Below are positions 34,343 through 44,134 of a stretch of 64,000 bases of DNA, in pieces; position 1 is the stretch's first letter, and each line of letters begins with the position of its first letter. This DNA is from Raineyella antarctica (GTDB taxonomy: Bacteria > Actinomycetota > Actinomycetes > Propionibacteriales > Propionibacteriaceae), in assembly GCF_900092135.1 (NCBI RefSeq), contig NZ_FMYF01000001.1:194883-258882 (forward strand), written 5' to 3'. Position numbers and translations under genes: made by a program. The notes below the pieces were generated by a model. The model made no database searches and was not told the DNA's origin. It saw nothing but the letters and a program-made list of their open reading frames with translations.

Positions 34343-36737
34343 TCCCAGGGGAGAGAGAAATCTGCGTGGTCAGGCCGAGGTCGGGGAGGTGCTCTCCATC
34401 GTGGCGCAGCACCGCGATCGACCACGGGTGGACGACGTACTCGCCCTCGTGGATCACGTCGGCGGCCTCCGGGTCCCAGTGGTTGCCGACCGGCTCGGCC
34501 CAGGGGGCGGTGTCGACCAGGCGCCTCCAGAAGCCGGCCCCGTCGGGGGCGACCTGGAAGGTCCGCGGTCGGTCGTCCATGTTGACCATCACCAGGTAGT
34601 CGCTGCCGCCGGCCGAGGACCCGTCGATGCCCAGGGACAGTGCTCGCGCATTCTCGCCCGGGCCCTGCCCCAGGTCCGGGGAGCGGAAGAGGTAGCTGAC
34701 GTCGCCGTTGTCGGCCTCCGTATCGCCCCAGTTGCGCTGTCGAAGCGCAGGCTCCACCCGGCGCAGGTTCGCGACGTTCGCGGCGAAGGTGAACAGCGGG
34801 TTGGTGCCGGCGGGGGCGTCGGTCCGCCCGACCACGTCGTAGTACGCGTACGCCCCAGGGTCGCGTGGGTCGACCGGGAGCTGGGTGGGGGCCTCGGAGA
34901 CGGCCTGGGCCCAGTTGTTCCACATCCCCACGGTGTTCAGCGCCCAGGGGTTGTTGTTGCCGTTCTGGGTCCGCCCGTACTCGTCGCCCGAGACGACCAT
35001 CGGCACCCCGCGGGAGAGGAACAGCAGGGTCCAGAAGTTGCGCCAGCGGGTGCGCCGCAGGGCGTGGTCGCCACCGGAGTCCCAGGAGGTGTTGTCGTCC
35101 GCGCCGCCGTCGGAGGGGCCGAACGGGAATGGTTGGTCGTTCTGCTTGGTGTTGAAGGAGACCAGGTCCATCATCGTGAACCCGTCGTGGGCGGTGACGA
35201 AGTTGATCGAGCGCTGTGGCCCGCCCTGGTCGGCGAAGTGGCGGTAGTCCCCGTTCACCATGTCCATCAGGGCCTGGACGTTCCCGTCCCCCTTGGCGAA
35301 CCCGCGCACGGCGTCGCGGTAGCGACCGTTCCACTCGGCCCAGCCCGGCGGGAAGTTGCCGACCTCGTAGCCCCACAGGTCCCAGGCCTCGGCGACGACC
35401 TCGACGTTCCGCTCCTCGCCGAGCCGGGCGATGTCCTCCAGCAGCGGGTGCTGGGGGAAGAACTTCTTCTGGTCGGCCCAGTCGTCGGGTCGCCAGTCAT
35501 CGGGCGTACGCCCCAGCACGGGGGCGAGGTCGAAGCGGAACCCGTCGATCCCCATCACGTCGGTCCAGTAGGCCAGGGAGTCGAGAACCAGGTGGCACGC
35601 GGCGGCCGAGGAGAAGTTGACCTGGTTGGCGGTGCCGGTGGCGCCGTCCAGCAGGACGTGGTCCGCTGTCGTCACGTAGTACTCGTCGGCCGCGAAGCCG
35701 CCCAGGCTGGTGAACGCGGTGGTGTCCGGGTCGCCGCCCACGTTCCCGCCCTCGGCGGTGTGGTTGTAGACGACGTCGATGTAGACCTCGAGCCCGTGCT
35801 CGTGGAAGGCGCGCACCATCTCCTTGAACTCCCGGGTCGGGCCGCCCCAGGAGGTGTCCGAGCTGTAGTCGCGGTTCGGGGCGAAGTAGGCCATGGTCAT
35901 GTAGCCCCAGTGGTTCGCACCGCCCTGGGTCTCGCCGATGTCGTTGGAGTCGGTCTCCTGCACCGGCAGCAACTCGATGGTGGTCAGGCCGAGCGCCTTC
36001 AGGTACGGGGCCATCATCCCGGCCGCCCGGTAGGTGCCGCGCAGCTCGTCCGGGATGTCCACCACGTCCTCGAAGCCCGGCACGCCGTGGAGCAGCTCCC
36101 CCAGCCGGATCGCGGACGGATGCATGGTCAGGTTCTTCACGTGCGCCTCGTACACCGCGGAGACGTGGGCGTCGATGTGCGGGTGCTCGCCGGGGGAGGT
36201 GGTGTCGACCACCACGACGCCCTTCGGTGCCCAGACAGCGGTGTCGGCCTCGCGGCGCGGCCGGCCGTGGTAGTCCGCCCCACCGGTACCCCAGAACCCG
36301 CCGTCGCCGCCGAGCGCGCCGATCCTCGGGTCCAGCGGGGCATGGGTGATCTCCAGCGCGTACGGGTCGAAGAGCACCTTGTTCGGGTTGAACCGGTTGC
36401 CGTCCTGGTCGATGTCGCTCACGAATCCGGCGCCGCTGCCCGGTTCCCAGGCCGGGTCGTACGGCCAGTTGCGGCCCCAGCAACGGAACGCGTAGAGCGA
36501 GCCGTGGCCCAGCCCGTCGACCTGGGCGCGCCAGGCCCCGTCGGCGCCGCGCGCCATCTCGACCGCGGCCGTGGCCGGGGAGCCGAGGGCCTCGGCGTAC
36601 GACTCCAGGGCGACGCGGGTCGCGGCTGGGGCGTGGACGGCAACGGTGGTCGACCCGGTCGAGGGGGAGACATGGGCGCCGAGAGGCCACGAGGCGCCGG
36701 CCCAGGCCCCCTGGGCGACTGCGGTCATCACGGTCAT
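34326..36737 (-). CDS. glgX: Glycogen debranching enzyme GlgX (isoamylase type)
   Basis: Cleaves alpha-1,6 branches of glycogen or its limit dextrin. 803 aa, a bit longer than usual. Seen: an N-terminal CBM48/isoamylase-N domain, then the GH13 barrel with [11 protein letters not shown], the catalytic nucleophile in GFRFDLA (about residue 397), VVAEAWD with the acid (about 447) and TAHDGF (about 517). The central EWNGRYRD block is typical of GlgX. It differs in sequence from the second GlgX at the end of this window, so the two are paralogues. Same strand as pntAB, possibly cotranscribed. ATG 36728 is an alternative start. Confidence 0.93.
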   Translation of the reverse strand: MTVMTAVAQGAWAGASWPLGAHVSPSTGSTTVAVHAPAATRVALESYAEALGSPATAAVEMARGADGAWRAQVDGLGHGSLYAFRCWGRNWPYDPAWEPGSGAGFVSDIDQDGNRFNPNKVLFDPYALEITHAPLDPRIGALGGDGGFWGTGGADYHGRPRREADTAVWAPKGVVVVDTTSPGEHPHIDAHVSAVYEAHVKNLTMHPSAIRLGELLHGVPGFEDVVDIPDELRGTYRAAGMMAPYLKALGLTTIELLPVQETDSNDIGETQGGANHWGYMTMAYFAPNRDYSSDTSWGGPTREFKEMVRAFHEHGLEVYIDVVYNHTAEGGNVGGDPDTTAFTSLGGFAADEYYVTTADHVLLDGATGTANQVNFSSAAACHLVLDSLAYWTDVMGIDGFRFDLAPVLGRTPDDWRPDDWADQKKFFPQHPLLEDIARLGEERNVEVVAEAWDLWGYEVGNFPPGWAEWNGRYRDAVRGFAKGDGNVQALMDMVNGDYRHFADQGGPQRSINFVTAHDGFTMMDLVSFNTKQNDQPFPFGPSDGGADDNTSWDSGGDHALRRTRWRNFWTLLFLSRGVPMVVSGDEYGRTQNGNNNPWALNTVGMWNNWAQAVSEAPTQLPVDPRDPGAYAYYDVVGRTDAPAGTNPLFTFAANVANLRRVEPALRQRNWGDTEADNGDVSYLFRSPDLGQGPGENARALSLGIDGSSAGGSDYLVMVNMDDRPRTFQVAPDGAGFWRRLVDTAPWAEPVGNHWDPEAADVIHEGEYVVHPWSIAVLRHDGEHLPDLGLTTQISLSPGIHYAT

Positions 36738-36867
36738 GGGGTCAACGCTGCCATCCTCGGGGCCGGTCCGGGGCGGGTTCGGGGTGGCTGGGGGGATTCC
36801 CAGCCGGCCCCAAGGTGACCGACTGGGCGTCGGCCGGCACCGCCGGGCGGGGCATTGCCCGACGACC

Positions 36868-36873
36868 TAGATT
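36868..36873 (+). promoter_or_regulatory. Leaderless -10 box of the small membrane protein gene
   Basis: TAGATT, 6 nt before the ATG at 36880, with no ribosome binding site between. Confidence 0.5.
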
Positions 36874-36879
36874 GGCCCC

Positions 36880-37209
36880 ATGGGAAAGCTTGGCAACATC
36901 CGTCACCCCGAGGACGTCAACTCCGCGCTGATCGCCGCCAGCGGCATCCTGGGCGGCTACATCAGTGCCCGGGAGACCGGGATCCGCCCGATCGGCACCG
37001 TGCCCCTGCTCGCCGGCGGCCTGTGGGCCGGCCGTACCTGGCTCGCCAAGGGCGGCCCGGTGACGGCGGCGGCGCTGGGGCTGCTGTACGTCGGCGCCTT
37101 CGGCGCCTCGCATCCGCTGGCGAAGCGGATCGGCTCCTGGCCGAGCGTGTTCGCGGTCACCGGGGCGGTGGCGCTGGCCTCCTACCTGGTGGTCGACCGC
37201 CGGGCCTGA
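36880..37209 (+). CDS. Small membrane protein of unknown function
   Basis: 109 aa with three to four hydrophobic stretches (ALIAASGILGGYISA, VPLLAGGLWAG, VTAAALGLLYVGAF, VFAVTGAVALASYLV). I do not recognise the family. Its 3' end overlaps the 3' end of the convergent DUF998-like gene by 28 bp, so transcription of one may affect the other. Leaderless by the TAGATT box. Confidence 0.65.
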   Translation: MGKLGNIRHPEDVNSALIAASGILGGYISARETGIRPIGTVPLLAGGLWAGRTWLAKGGPVTAAALGLLYVGAFGASHPLAKRIGSWPSVFAVTGAVALASYLVVDRRA

Positions 37210-37865
37210 GGGCCTTCGGCCCGGGGCAGGACGGGGGTGGGCCGGTCGCCGGCCCTGCCCAGCAGGATGATCCAGGCGCCCTGGGTGAGCATCAGCACCA
37301 TCTGGGGAACGGCTTCGCCCTGCCAGGTCGCGGCGAGGACCAGCATGGTCAGGTGCGCGGAGATGCTGATGGCAAGCGCGATGCGGGCCGGACGACGCCA
37401 CCGCTGGGATCCGCGCAGCGCGACCAGCGCCATCGATGCCACCAGTGCGCTCTCCAGCACCACCGAGACGATGCTGTGCGCCCACTGGTTGAGGGGCCAG
37501 TCCCTCGGATCGACGAACGTAGGGCAGCCCGGGTCCAGGGTCGCGGAACAGGTCATCGGCACGGAGGCGTCCGTGATCGCGCCGACCGCGAAGACCGTGA
37601 GCAGGACGACCACCCAGCGAGTGACCCGCGGCGGGGCCAGGCGTCCGGCCCACCGGTGGCGGCCCCAGGCGATGGTGACCAGCAGGAGCAGGCCCGCCAA
37701 GATGTCGAGGTTGCGGAACACGGTGTGGAACGGCTGGGTCGCAGCGCCGAGTTCGGACAGGAAGCCGGCCAGCACCCGCGGATCGCCGTTCAGCGGCCAC
37801 AGCACCCAGTTGTTGTAGGTGAGGGCGAAGGCGACGGCGAGTACCGTGCCGACTCGGCGGGACAT
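37182..37865 (-). CDS. DUF998-like membrane protein
   Basis: 227 aa with about six membrane segments. The FLSELGA...QPFHTVFRNLDILAG region resembles DUF998 family proteins, as does a periplasmic loop with a pair of cysteines (TCSATLDPGC). Function of the family is unknown. On this strand TACAGT lies 6 nt before the ATG, so it is probably leaderless. Divergent from the cobalamin gene cbiC. Confidence 0.65.
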   Translation of the reverse strand: MSRRVGTVLAVAFALTYNNWVLWPLNGDPRVLAGFLSELGAATQPFHTVFRNLDILAGLLLLVTIAWGRHRWAGRLAPPRVTRWVVVLLTVFAVGAITDASVPMTCSATLDPGCPTFVDPRDWPLNQWAHSIVSVVLESALVASMALVALRGSQRWRRPARIALAISISAHLTMLVLAATWQGEAVPQMVLMLTQGAWIILLGRAGDRPTPVLPRAEGPQARRSTTR

Positions 37866-37950
37866 GGACCCACTGTAGGAGCGAAGGACCGCTGCCGGGA
37901 GACCAACGCCGTACGGTCCGCCCGCCCGGGGCGGGGCCGGGACCCGGTCG

Positions 37951-37956
37951 TACAGT
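37951..37956 (+). promoter_or_regulatory. Candidate -10 box of cbiC-cbiD
   Basis: TACAGT, 24 nt before the cbiC GTG. The short leader has GAAGGAGG but no room for a cobalamin riboswitch, unlike the facing cbi operon. Confidence 0.4.
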
Positions 37957-37980
37957 GGGCGGGCGAGAAGGAGGCCTGAC

Positions 37981-38604
37981 GTGGGCTACATCAGGAGCGG
38001 CAGCGAGATCTACGCGGAGTCGTTCGCGATCATCCGGGCCGAGTCACGACTGGGGCGCTTCCCGGCCGACCTGGAGCACGTCGTCGTCCGGATGGTGCAC
38101 GCCGCGGCCGACCCGTTGATCGCCGACCTGGTCGCCTTCACCCCCGGCGTCGTCGGGAGCACCCGGGCCGCCCTGGCCCAAGGGGCGCCGATCCTCTGCG
38201 ACTCGACCATGACCGCCGCCGGCGTGATCAGGTCCCGCCTGCCCGCCGGGAACGAGGTCGTCTGCCTGCTGTCGGACCCCGCCCTGGCCGCCTACGCGGC
38301 CGAGCGCGGCACCACCCGGACCGCCGCCGCGGTGGAGAGGTGGATGGACCGTATCGATGGAGCGGTGGTGGCGATCGGCAACGCCCCGACCGCCCTGTTC
38401 CACCTGCTCGAGCTGCTGGCCCTGACCCCGGCACGTCCGGCCGCGGTGGTCGGGATCCCGGTGGGCTTCGTCGGCGCGGCCGAGTCCAAGCAGGCCCTGG
38501 TCGACAACACCCTCGGACTGGAGTACCTGACCGTCACCGGGCGTCGGGGCGGATCGGCGATCGCCGCGGCGGCGCTCAACGCCCTCGCCAGCGAGGCGGA
38601 GTGA
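37981..38604 (+). CDS. cbiC: Cobalt-precorrin-8 methylmutase
   Basis: CobH/CbiC: moves the methyl group from C11 to C12 of (cobalt-)precorrin-8 to give (cob)hydrogenobyrinic/cobyrinic acid, late in corrin ring synthesis. 207 aa, normal. Seen: the VVRMVHAAADP block with the catalytic His at residue 40, LCDSTMTAAGV, AIGNAPTALF and VGIPVGFVGAAESK, all family hallmarks. GTG start with GAAGGAGG 5 nt upstream. Its stop overlaps the cbiD start (GTGA), so they are coupled. Confidence 0.95.
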   Translation: MGYIRSGSEIYAESFAIIRAESRLGRFPADLEHVVVRMVHAAADPLIADLVAFTPGVVGSTRAALAQGAPILCDSTMTAAGVIRSRLPAGNEVVCLLSDPALAAYAAERGTTRTAAAVERWMDRIDGAVVAIGNAPTALFHLLELLALTPARPAAVVGIPVGFVGAAESKQALVDNTLGLEYLTVTGRRGGSAIAAAALNALASEAE

Positions 38605-39728
38605 GCCAGGGCGGCCGCGCCGGACAGCTGGCCTCCTCCGGCCTGCGCCCGGGCTGGACCACAGGTGCCTGCGCGACCGCAGCGGCCCGCGCCGCGTACG
38701 TGGCGCTGCGGACGGGCACCTTCCCCGACCCGGTCACCGTCACCCTGCCCCGGGACCGTACGGCCGCCTTCGCCCTGACCGACGAACAGCTCGACGGCCA
38801 CCGTGCGATGGCGGCCGTCACCAAGGACGCCGGCGATGACCCAGACGTCACGCACGGCGCGGTGGTCCGAGCCACCGTCGCCCCCGGTACCCCGGGGAGC
38901 GGCCTCACCTTCGCCGCGGGGCCCGGCGTGGGAACCGTGACCCTGCCGGGCCTGCCGCTGGCGCTCGGCGAGCCGGCGATCAATCCGATGCCCCGGACGA
39001 TGATCACCGAGAACATCGCCGCCGCCGACCGCGCCCTGGGCGGCGACGGCAGCCCGGACCTGCAGGTCACCGTCGGCATCGACGGCGGGGCGGACCTGGC
39101 GACGCACACCCTCAACCCGCGGCTGGGCATCATCGGCGGGCTGTCGGTGCTGGGCACCACAGGCATCGTCGTGCCCTACTCCTGCTCTGCCTGGATCGAT
39201 TCGATCCGCCGCGGCATCGACGTCGCCGAGGCGACCGGCCAGCAGCACGTGGCCGCGTGCACCGGGTCGAGCTCGGAGGCTCTGGTCACCGCACGGTACG
39301 AGCTGCCGTCGGTCGCGCTGCTCGACATGGGTGACTTCGTCGGGGCCGTGCTGAAGTACCTGCGCCACCACCCGCGTCCCCGGCTCACCCTGTGCGGTGG
39401 GGTCGGGAAGTTCGCCAAGCTCGCCGACGGACACCTGGACGTGCACTCGGCGCGGTCCAGGGTCGATACCGGCTTCCTGGCGGGGTTGGCCCGGGAAGCG
39501 GGGGCCCCCGAGGAGCGCTGCCACCGGGTCGCCACCGCCACGACGGCGCTCGGCGCCCTGGCGATCCACCCGCCGCTCGGCGACGCGATCGCCGCGGCCG
39601 CGCTCGGCACCGCCCGGCACGTGCTGCGCGACGCCCCGATCGCCGTCGAGGTGATCTGCATCGACCGGGCCGGCACCGCGGTGGGGCACGCCGGGTGGTC
39701 GTCCGGTCGGCAGGACGGCGGAGGCTAG
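38601..39728 (+). CDS. cbiD: Cobalt-precorrin-5B (C1)-methyltransferase
   Basis: Methylates C1 of cobalt-precorrin-5B in the anaerobic (early cobalt) pathway. 375 aa. Seen: the N-terminal GWTTGACAT motif (residues about 19-27), NPRLGIIGGLSVLGTTGIVVPYSC and the LCGGVGKFAKLADG block. CbiD has no counterpart by homology in the aerobic pathway, so it points to the early-cobalt route. GTG start overlaps cbiC. Its TAG stop is read through the same CTAG palindrome that forms the stop of the convergent cbiX gene. Confidence 0.95.
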   Translation: MSQGGRAGQLASSGLRPGWTTGACATAAARAAYVALRTGTFPDPVTVTLPRDRTAAFALTDEQLDGHRAMAAVTKDAGDDPDVTHGAVVRATVAPGTPGSGLTFAAGPGVGTVTLPGLPLALGEPAINPMPRTMITENIAAADRALGGDGSPDLQVTVGIDGGADLATHTLNPRLGIIGGLSVLGTTGIVVPYSCSAWIDSIRRGIDVAEATGQQHVAACTGSSSEALVTARYELPSVALLDMGDFVGAVLKYLRHHPRPRLTLCGGVGKFAKLADGHLDVHSARSRVDTGFLAGLAREAGAPEERCHRVATATTALGALAIHPPLGDAIAAAALGTARHVLRDAPIAVEVICIDRAGTAVGHAGWSSGRQDGGG

Positions 39729-40915
39729 CGGCCGAGCACCTTCAGCAACGCATCGCGGACCTTCATCGACCGATGGGGTGACCCGGTGCCGAGCACGGCC
39801 ACCGAGAAGCCCTCGGCCCGCGCGACCGCCGGCGTCCACGCCGATCCCCGGCCGGCGTCGTCGGCCCGTACACAGAACGTGTGCCGTGCCTCCGCGCCGG
39901 CAGCCACCGCCGCATTGACCTGTGGGTCGTCGGTCTGGGCCAGCACGTACCAGGCCCCGTCCAGGTCGGCGTCCTCGAACCGGCGCCGCTGCCACCTGAT
40001 CGTCCCCTCCTCGGCCAGTGCGGCCAGTGACGCCACAGCCTCCGGGGAGACCAGCCGGACCCGGGCACCGGCCTCGACCAGGCGTGGTACCCGCCGGGCC
40101 GAGACCGTGCCGCCACCGACCACGAGCACGTCGCGCTCCATCAGCAGCAGCCCGGCCAGGTAGGCGGGTGAGGTCTCGTGCAGCCGGCTCTCCTCCTCGC
40201 GGTACCGGTCCACCACGACGGCGGCGAGTTCGTCGCATGGTCCGAGCACCTCGGCGACGCGGACCTCGGCGTCAGGATGCCGCGCCCGCCAGGCCTCGGC
40301 CCGCTCGAACGTCCAGGAGCGCAGGCGTCCGGAGAACAGGAAGTTCTGCCCGACCACGATCCGCCTGGCCCCCATCGCGTACGCCTCGTCGAGGGCGCGC
40401 GGCAGGTCCGGCGCGGCGACCTGGAGGAAGGCGGGACAGACCCGCTCGTACCCGCCGTGCTCCTGGACCAGCCGGGAGAGCCGGACGTGGTCGGCGTTCG
40501 CACCGGTTACCGAGCAGCCCCGGCCGACCAGCACCACGGTGGTCCGCTCCGGCGCCCAGTCGCCGCGCGCCGCGGCGATCCGGCCCTCCAGCGCCGCGAC
40601 GAGGCGGGGGTCGGCGCCGAGGTGCCGGGCGTAGCGTACGTCGGCGGTCCCCTTGGCGCGTCCGATGGCGCCAGGGATGTCCTCCAGCACGTGGCCGCCC
40701 TCGCCGACCATCAGCGGCACGACGACCGCGCGTCCGTCCGAGAGGGCCAGCGCCGTCTCGAGCGCGGCCTCGATGCTCGGCGGGGTGAGCTCGACCGAGC
40801 CGGGCTCGACGGTGACCCCGGGCAGCAGCGCCCGGACCTGGTCCACCAGGGCCAGGAACTCCTGGACCCCGGCCGGGTCCCGGGTGCCGTGGCCGGCGAT
40901 GACCAGCGGGATCAT
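39725..40915 (-). CDS. cbiX: CbiX sirohydrochlorin cobaltochelatase fused to precorrin-2 dehydrogenase
   Basis: Two enzymes in one 396 aa chain. Residues about 1-240 are a CbiX chelatase with two repeats: GHGTRDPAG with the first metal-binding His and VGRGCSVTGANAD in the second, where the His is replaced by Arg-Gly-Cys. Residues about 250-396 are a SirC/Met8-type NAD+ dehydrogenase (VLVVGGGTVSARRVPRLVEAGARV). Together they turn precorrin-2 into sirohydrochlorin and insert cobalt, the entry step of the anaerobic route. Last gene of the riboswitch operon; its ATG overlaps the stop of the previous gene (ATGA). Confidence 0.92.
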   Translation of the reverse strand: MIPLVIAGHGTRDPAGVQEFLALVDQVRALLPGVTVEPGSVELTPPSIEAALETALALSDGRAVVVPLMVGEGGHVLEDIPGAIGRAKGTADVRYARHLGADPRLVAALEGRIAAARGDWAPERTTVVLVGRGCSVTGANADHVRLSRLVQEHGGYERVCPAFLQVAAPDLPRALDEAYAMGARRIVVGQNFLFSGRLRSWTFERAEAWRARHPDAEVRVAEVLGPCDELAAVVVDRYREEESRLHETSPAYLAGLLLMERDVLVVGGGTVSARRVPRLVEAGARVRLVSPEAVASLAALAEEGTIRWQRRRFEDADLDGAWYVLAQTDDPQVNAAVAAGAEARHTFCVRADDAGRGSAWTPAVARAEGFSVAVLGTGSPHRSMKVRDALLKVLGR

Positions 40916-42654
40916 GACGTCATCCAGTGGTAGTCCCGGGGAGTGACGATGCGCTGCTCGCCCGACCCGGTGGTGACCAGGCGGGTGGTCGAGGAGCCCA
41001 CGACCACCAGCGAGTTCATGTCGACCCGTTCGACGTCAAAGTCGGCCAGCGTCCCGGTGACCACCTGCTCGTCGGGACGGGTCGCGTCGTGCACGGCGGC
41101 GACCGGCGTCGAGCCGGGGCGGTGGGCGCCGAGGATCTCCAGCGCGCGCGGCAGGTGCCTCAGGCGCTTGCGCGAGCGGGGGTTGTACAGCGTCACCACG
41201 AAGTCTCCCTCGGCCGCGGCCTGCAGGCGCTTCTCGATGGTCTCCCAGTCGGTGTGCAGGTCGGACAGCGAGATGGTCACGTGGTCGTGGCCCAGCGGCG
41301 CGCCCAGGATCGCCGAGATGGCCAGTTCGGCGGTGACACCGGGGATGATCTCGACGTCGATCCCGTCGGTGCCCTGCTCGAGGGTGGGGGAGGCCATCGC
41401 GTAGATCGCCGGGTCGCCGGAGCAGACCAGCGCGACCGCGTGGCCCCGGCGGGCCTCCTCGATCGCCCGTCCGGTGCGCTCCTCCTCTGTCCCCATCCCC
41501 GAGGCCACCACCCGGGTGCCGGGCCGGACCAGGTCGCGGACCTGGTCGACGTACGGGCGGTAGCCGACGATGACGGCGGCGTCCCGGATCGCCTCGACGG
41601 CACGTGGGGTGGTGAGGTCTCGTGCCCCCGGGCCCAGGCCGACGACGCTGAGGTGCCCCCGGGCTGGCAGCACACCCAGTGCGCAGGTGGCGACGGTGCT
41701 GCGCTGCTTCTCCCTGACCAGGTCGGCGCCGCGGGCCAGCACGGCGGCCTCGGCGACGCCGGGCGAGCCGACGTGGCTCTCGACCACCGGGCTGGGATTG
41801 GGGACCGGTTGGGCGGCGAGGACGTCGGCGGGGTAGGTGATGAACGGGACGCCGAACTCGGCGGCCAGGGCGACCAGCCCGGGCTCGTCGGCCTTGACGT
41901 CGGTGCTGACGAGGGCGGCCAGCGATTCGGGGGCCAGGTGCTGGTCGGCGAGGCAGCCGATCAGGAGTTCGCGCAGGGGTGCGACGTCGGTGCCGGCATG
42001 GCAGCCCATCCCGGCGACGACCGAGCGGGGGTGCAGGACGACGGTGGGCCGATCGGCACCGGCCAGCACCTCCGCGCTGGGGCGCTCGGTGATGACGACC
42101 CGACCGACGGCGGTCCGGTCGGTGGCGTCGGCACCGAGGGTCGGGGTGGCATCGAACAGGCACACGTTCTCGGGGAAGGCCGGCAGCGGCCATGGTCGCT
42201 CCTTGACCAGGTCGACCGGGTGCCCCTCCAGGATCGAGCGCGTCACGGCGGCGACGTCCCCGGCCCAGGCCCAGCCCAGCGTGTCCAGGGCGGGCAGGCC
42301 GACGGCGTCGGTGGCGGTGGTCACCACCGCCACGGCACCGATGCCGTCGGCGATGCGGCGGGCCAGGTCGTTGGCGCCACCGCCGTGGCCACCGACCAGG
42401 GGGACGGCGAACCGGCCGGCCTCGTCGACCACGACGACGCCCGGGTCGGTGTCCTTGGACTGCAGCAGCGGGGCGACCAGACGGGTGGTGGCGCCCAGGG
42501 CGAGGTGACTGACGAGCAGGTCGCACTCGGCCCAGGCGGTGGCCAGGCTGTCCGCGACGGGCCCCTCGTAGTGGCGGGTGGGCTCGCCGAGTGCCACGTC
42601 GATGGCTGCGGCGTGGCGCCGGCCGGCGGCGCTGTTGGTGAGGTGCCCGATCAT
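40912..42654 (-). CDS. CbiG-CbiH (CobJ) fusion: cobalt-precorrin-5A hydrolase / precorrin-3B C17-methyltransferase
   Basis: 580 aa with two enzymes. Residues 1 to about 325 are CbiG, with LVSHLALGATTRLVAPLL, VPLVGGHGGGANDLARRIA and the C-terminal CbiG_C block GMGCHAGTDVAPLREL near 214. Residues from about 333 are a CobJ/CbiH methyltransferase with VVGLGPGARDLTTP and VCSGDPAIYAMA. The fused pair does C17 methylation with ring contraction and then opens the lactone, losing acetaldehyde, which are consecutive areas of the anaerobic pathway. ATG 42654 chosen with AAGGAA upstream and ATGA overlaps at both ends. Confidence 0.92.
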   Translation of the reverse strand: MIGHLTNSAAGRRHAAAIDVALGEPTRHYEGPVADSLATAWAECDLLVSHLALGATTRLVAPLLQSKDTDPGVVVVDEAGRFAVPLVGGHGGGANDLARRIADGIGAVAVVTTATDAVGLPALDTLGWAWAGDVAAVTRSILEGHPVDLVKERPWPLPAFPENVCLFDATPTLGADATDRTAVGRVVITERPSAEVLAGADRPTVVLHPRSVVAGMGCHAGTDVAPLRELLIGCLADQHLAPESLAALVSTDVKADEPGLVALAAEFGVPFITYPADVLAAQPVPNPSPVVESHVGSPGVAEAAVLARGADLVREKQRSTVATCALGVLPARGHLSVVGLGPGARDLTTPRAVEAIRDAAVIVGYRPYVDQVRDLVRPGTRVVASGMGTEEERTGRAIEEARRGHAVALVCSGDPAIYAMASPTLEQGTDGIDVEIIPGVTAELAISAILGAPLGHDHVTISLSDLHTDWETIEKRLQAAAEGDFVVTLYNPRSRKRLRHLPRALEILGAHRPGSTPVAAVHDATRPDEQVVTGTLADFDVERVDMNSLVVVGSSTTRLVTTGSGEQRIVTPRDYHWMTS

Positions 42655-43307
42655 CGGGGTTCCTTGCTGGTCATGCCGACGAGGGCGGGGGACTCCCCGG
42701 TCATCGAGTCGGCGTCGGGATGGTCCGCCAGGACGAGCACCACGTTGGGCTCGGTGACGTCGGGGAGGGCGAGCGCCTGCTCGCGGGTGAGGATGCGGAC
42801 ACGCTCGTCCACCTCGCCCAGCCGCTCGGCCAGTACGAAGACCCGGTCGGGCACGGCGGCGGCCAGTTCGCGGATGCCCTGGTCCGGGGCGGTCAGGACG
42901 GCGACCTTGGGCCACGTACGACAGGCGTACAGGGTGGGCTCGAGCGGGTGGCCGTGCGCGCTGGCGACCTGCGCGTCGTCCCACGGGAGCCCGACCGCGG
43001 CGAAGGCCATCGCCACGGACGAGACGGTGGGGACCACGCGGGGCCGGAAGCCCTCCCCTCGCAGCCGCCGCACCACGCCGTAGAAGCCCGGATCACCCGA
43101 GGCCACGACCAGGACGTCGGTGTCGGCGGGCAGGGCACGCAGGGCCACCATCGCGCTGGACAGCGAGCCGAGCACGATCCGGCGGTCCTCGGGCACGGCC
43201 AGGGCATCGAGGTGGCGCCGGCCCCCGACAACGACGTCGGCGCGCGCGGCGTGCTCCCGCAGGTCGGCCGAGGGACTGCCGAGGTAGCCATGGACGGTGA
43301 CGCTCAT
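42651..43307 (-). CDS. cbiE: Cobalt-precorrin-7 (C5)-methyltransferase CbiE
   Basis: 218 aa, the size of a stand-alone CbiE (N-terminal half of CobL). Seen: VVVGGRRHLDAL, LVVASGDPGFYGVVRRL (the SAM-binding GDP motif) and HGHPLEPTLYACR. It methylates C5; the partner CbiT, which methylates C15 and decarboxylates, is fused in CobL but is absent here and is not elsewhere in the window. ATG overlaps the stop of the CbiF gene; its own stop overlaps the CbiG-CobJ start. Confidence 0.92.
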   Translation of the reverse strand: MSVTVHGYLGSPSADLREHAARADVVVGGRRHLDALAVPEDRRIVLGSLSSAMVALRALPADTDVLVVASGDPGFYGVVRRLRGEGFRPRVVPTVSSVAMAFAAVGLPWDDAQVASAHGHPLEPTLYACRTWPKVAVLTAPDQGIRELAAAVPDRVFVLAERLGEVDERVRILTREQALALPDVTEPNVVLVLADHPDADSMTGESPALVGMTSKEPR

Positions 43308-44134
43308 GCGTCCGGGCCGGGCCGGAGGAGGGCGCCGTGCTCGCGCAGCTCTGCTCGGGCCGCCGGGTCGGCGTCGCGGTACTGGTGCCGGAAGCCCGGG
43401 TGGTAGAGGTGGGACCGCTTGGTCGGTCCGCCGGCGGCCAGCGCCGGCCCGACCAGGACGACGGTGTGTTTCCAGAGCTTGTGCTCCTTCATCGTCTCCG
43501 ACAACCGCGCGAGCTCGCACCGGAGCATCAGTTCGTCGGGCCAGCTCACCCGGTACCCGATGATGCAGGGCGTCTCCGGCGGGTAGCCGCCGGCCAGCAG
43601 TTCCTCCTGCAGGGCCTTGTTGCGCGCCGCCGACAGGTACAGCGCCATGGTGGTGCCGTGGGCGGCGAAGGACCGTACGGTCTCCCGCGCCGGCATCGGG
43701 GTGCGTCCGCCCTCCAGCCGGGTGAGGACCAGGGACTGGGCCACCTCCGGGACGGTGATCTCGACATCGGCGCGCGCCGCGGCGGCGGAGAAGGCGGAGA
43801 TGCCGGGCACGGTCTCGTGGTCGACGCCGATCCGGTCGCACAGGGCGCGCTGCTCGGCGGTCGCCCCGTACAGGCCGGGGTCGCCGGTGTGCACCCGGGC
43901 CACCAGCAGGTCCTCGTCGCGGGCCCGGGTGTAGAGCGGCTCCAGCTCCTCCAGTGGGAGGGCGGCCGAGTCGACCACCAGGGCGTCGGGTCGGACGTGT
44001 GCCACGATCTCGGGCGCGACTAGGCTGGAGGCCCAGATGACGATGTCGGCGGCCGCGATGACGGCTGCGCCGCGCAGGGTGATCAGGTCGGCCGCACCCG
44101 GGCCGGCCCCGACGAACACCACCCGCCCGCTCAC
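43304..44134 (-). CDS. cbiF: Cobalt-precorrin-4 C11-methyltransferase
   Basis: CobM/CbiF, 276 aa. Seen: VVFVGAGPGAADLITLRG at the N-terminus, ARVHTGDPGLYGATAEQ (GDP motif), ETVPGISAFSAAAA and YLSAARN later on, the normal order of uroporphyrinogen/corrin SAM methyltransferases. It methylates C11 of cobalt-precorrin-4. GTG start overlapping the stop of cbiL (GTGA). Part of a five-gene operon behind the B12 riboswitch. Confidence 0.95.
   Translation of the reverse strand: MSGRVVFVGAGPGAADLITLRGAAVIAAADIVIWASSLVAPEIVAHVRPDALVVDSAALPLEELEPLYTRARDEDLLVARVHTGDPGLYGATAEQRALCDRIGVDHETVPGISAFSAAAARADVEITVPEVAQSLVLTRLEGGRTPMPARETVRSFAAHGTTMALYLSAARNKALQEELLAGGYPPETPCIIGYRVSWPDELMLRCELARLSETMKEHKLWKHTVVLVGPALAAGGPTKRSHLYHPGFRHQYRDADPAARAELREHGALLRPGPDA

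Noticed and set aside
37860-37910. CCACTGTA followed by GCCGGGAGACC, like the 3' part of a cobalamin riboswitch upstream of cbiC
   Set aside because: The conserved aptamer core before the B12 box is missing, and ACTGTA is explained as the reverse complement of the TACAGT -10 box of the divergent DUF998-like gene.
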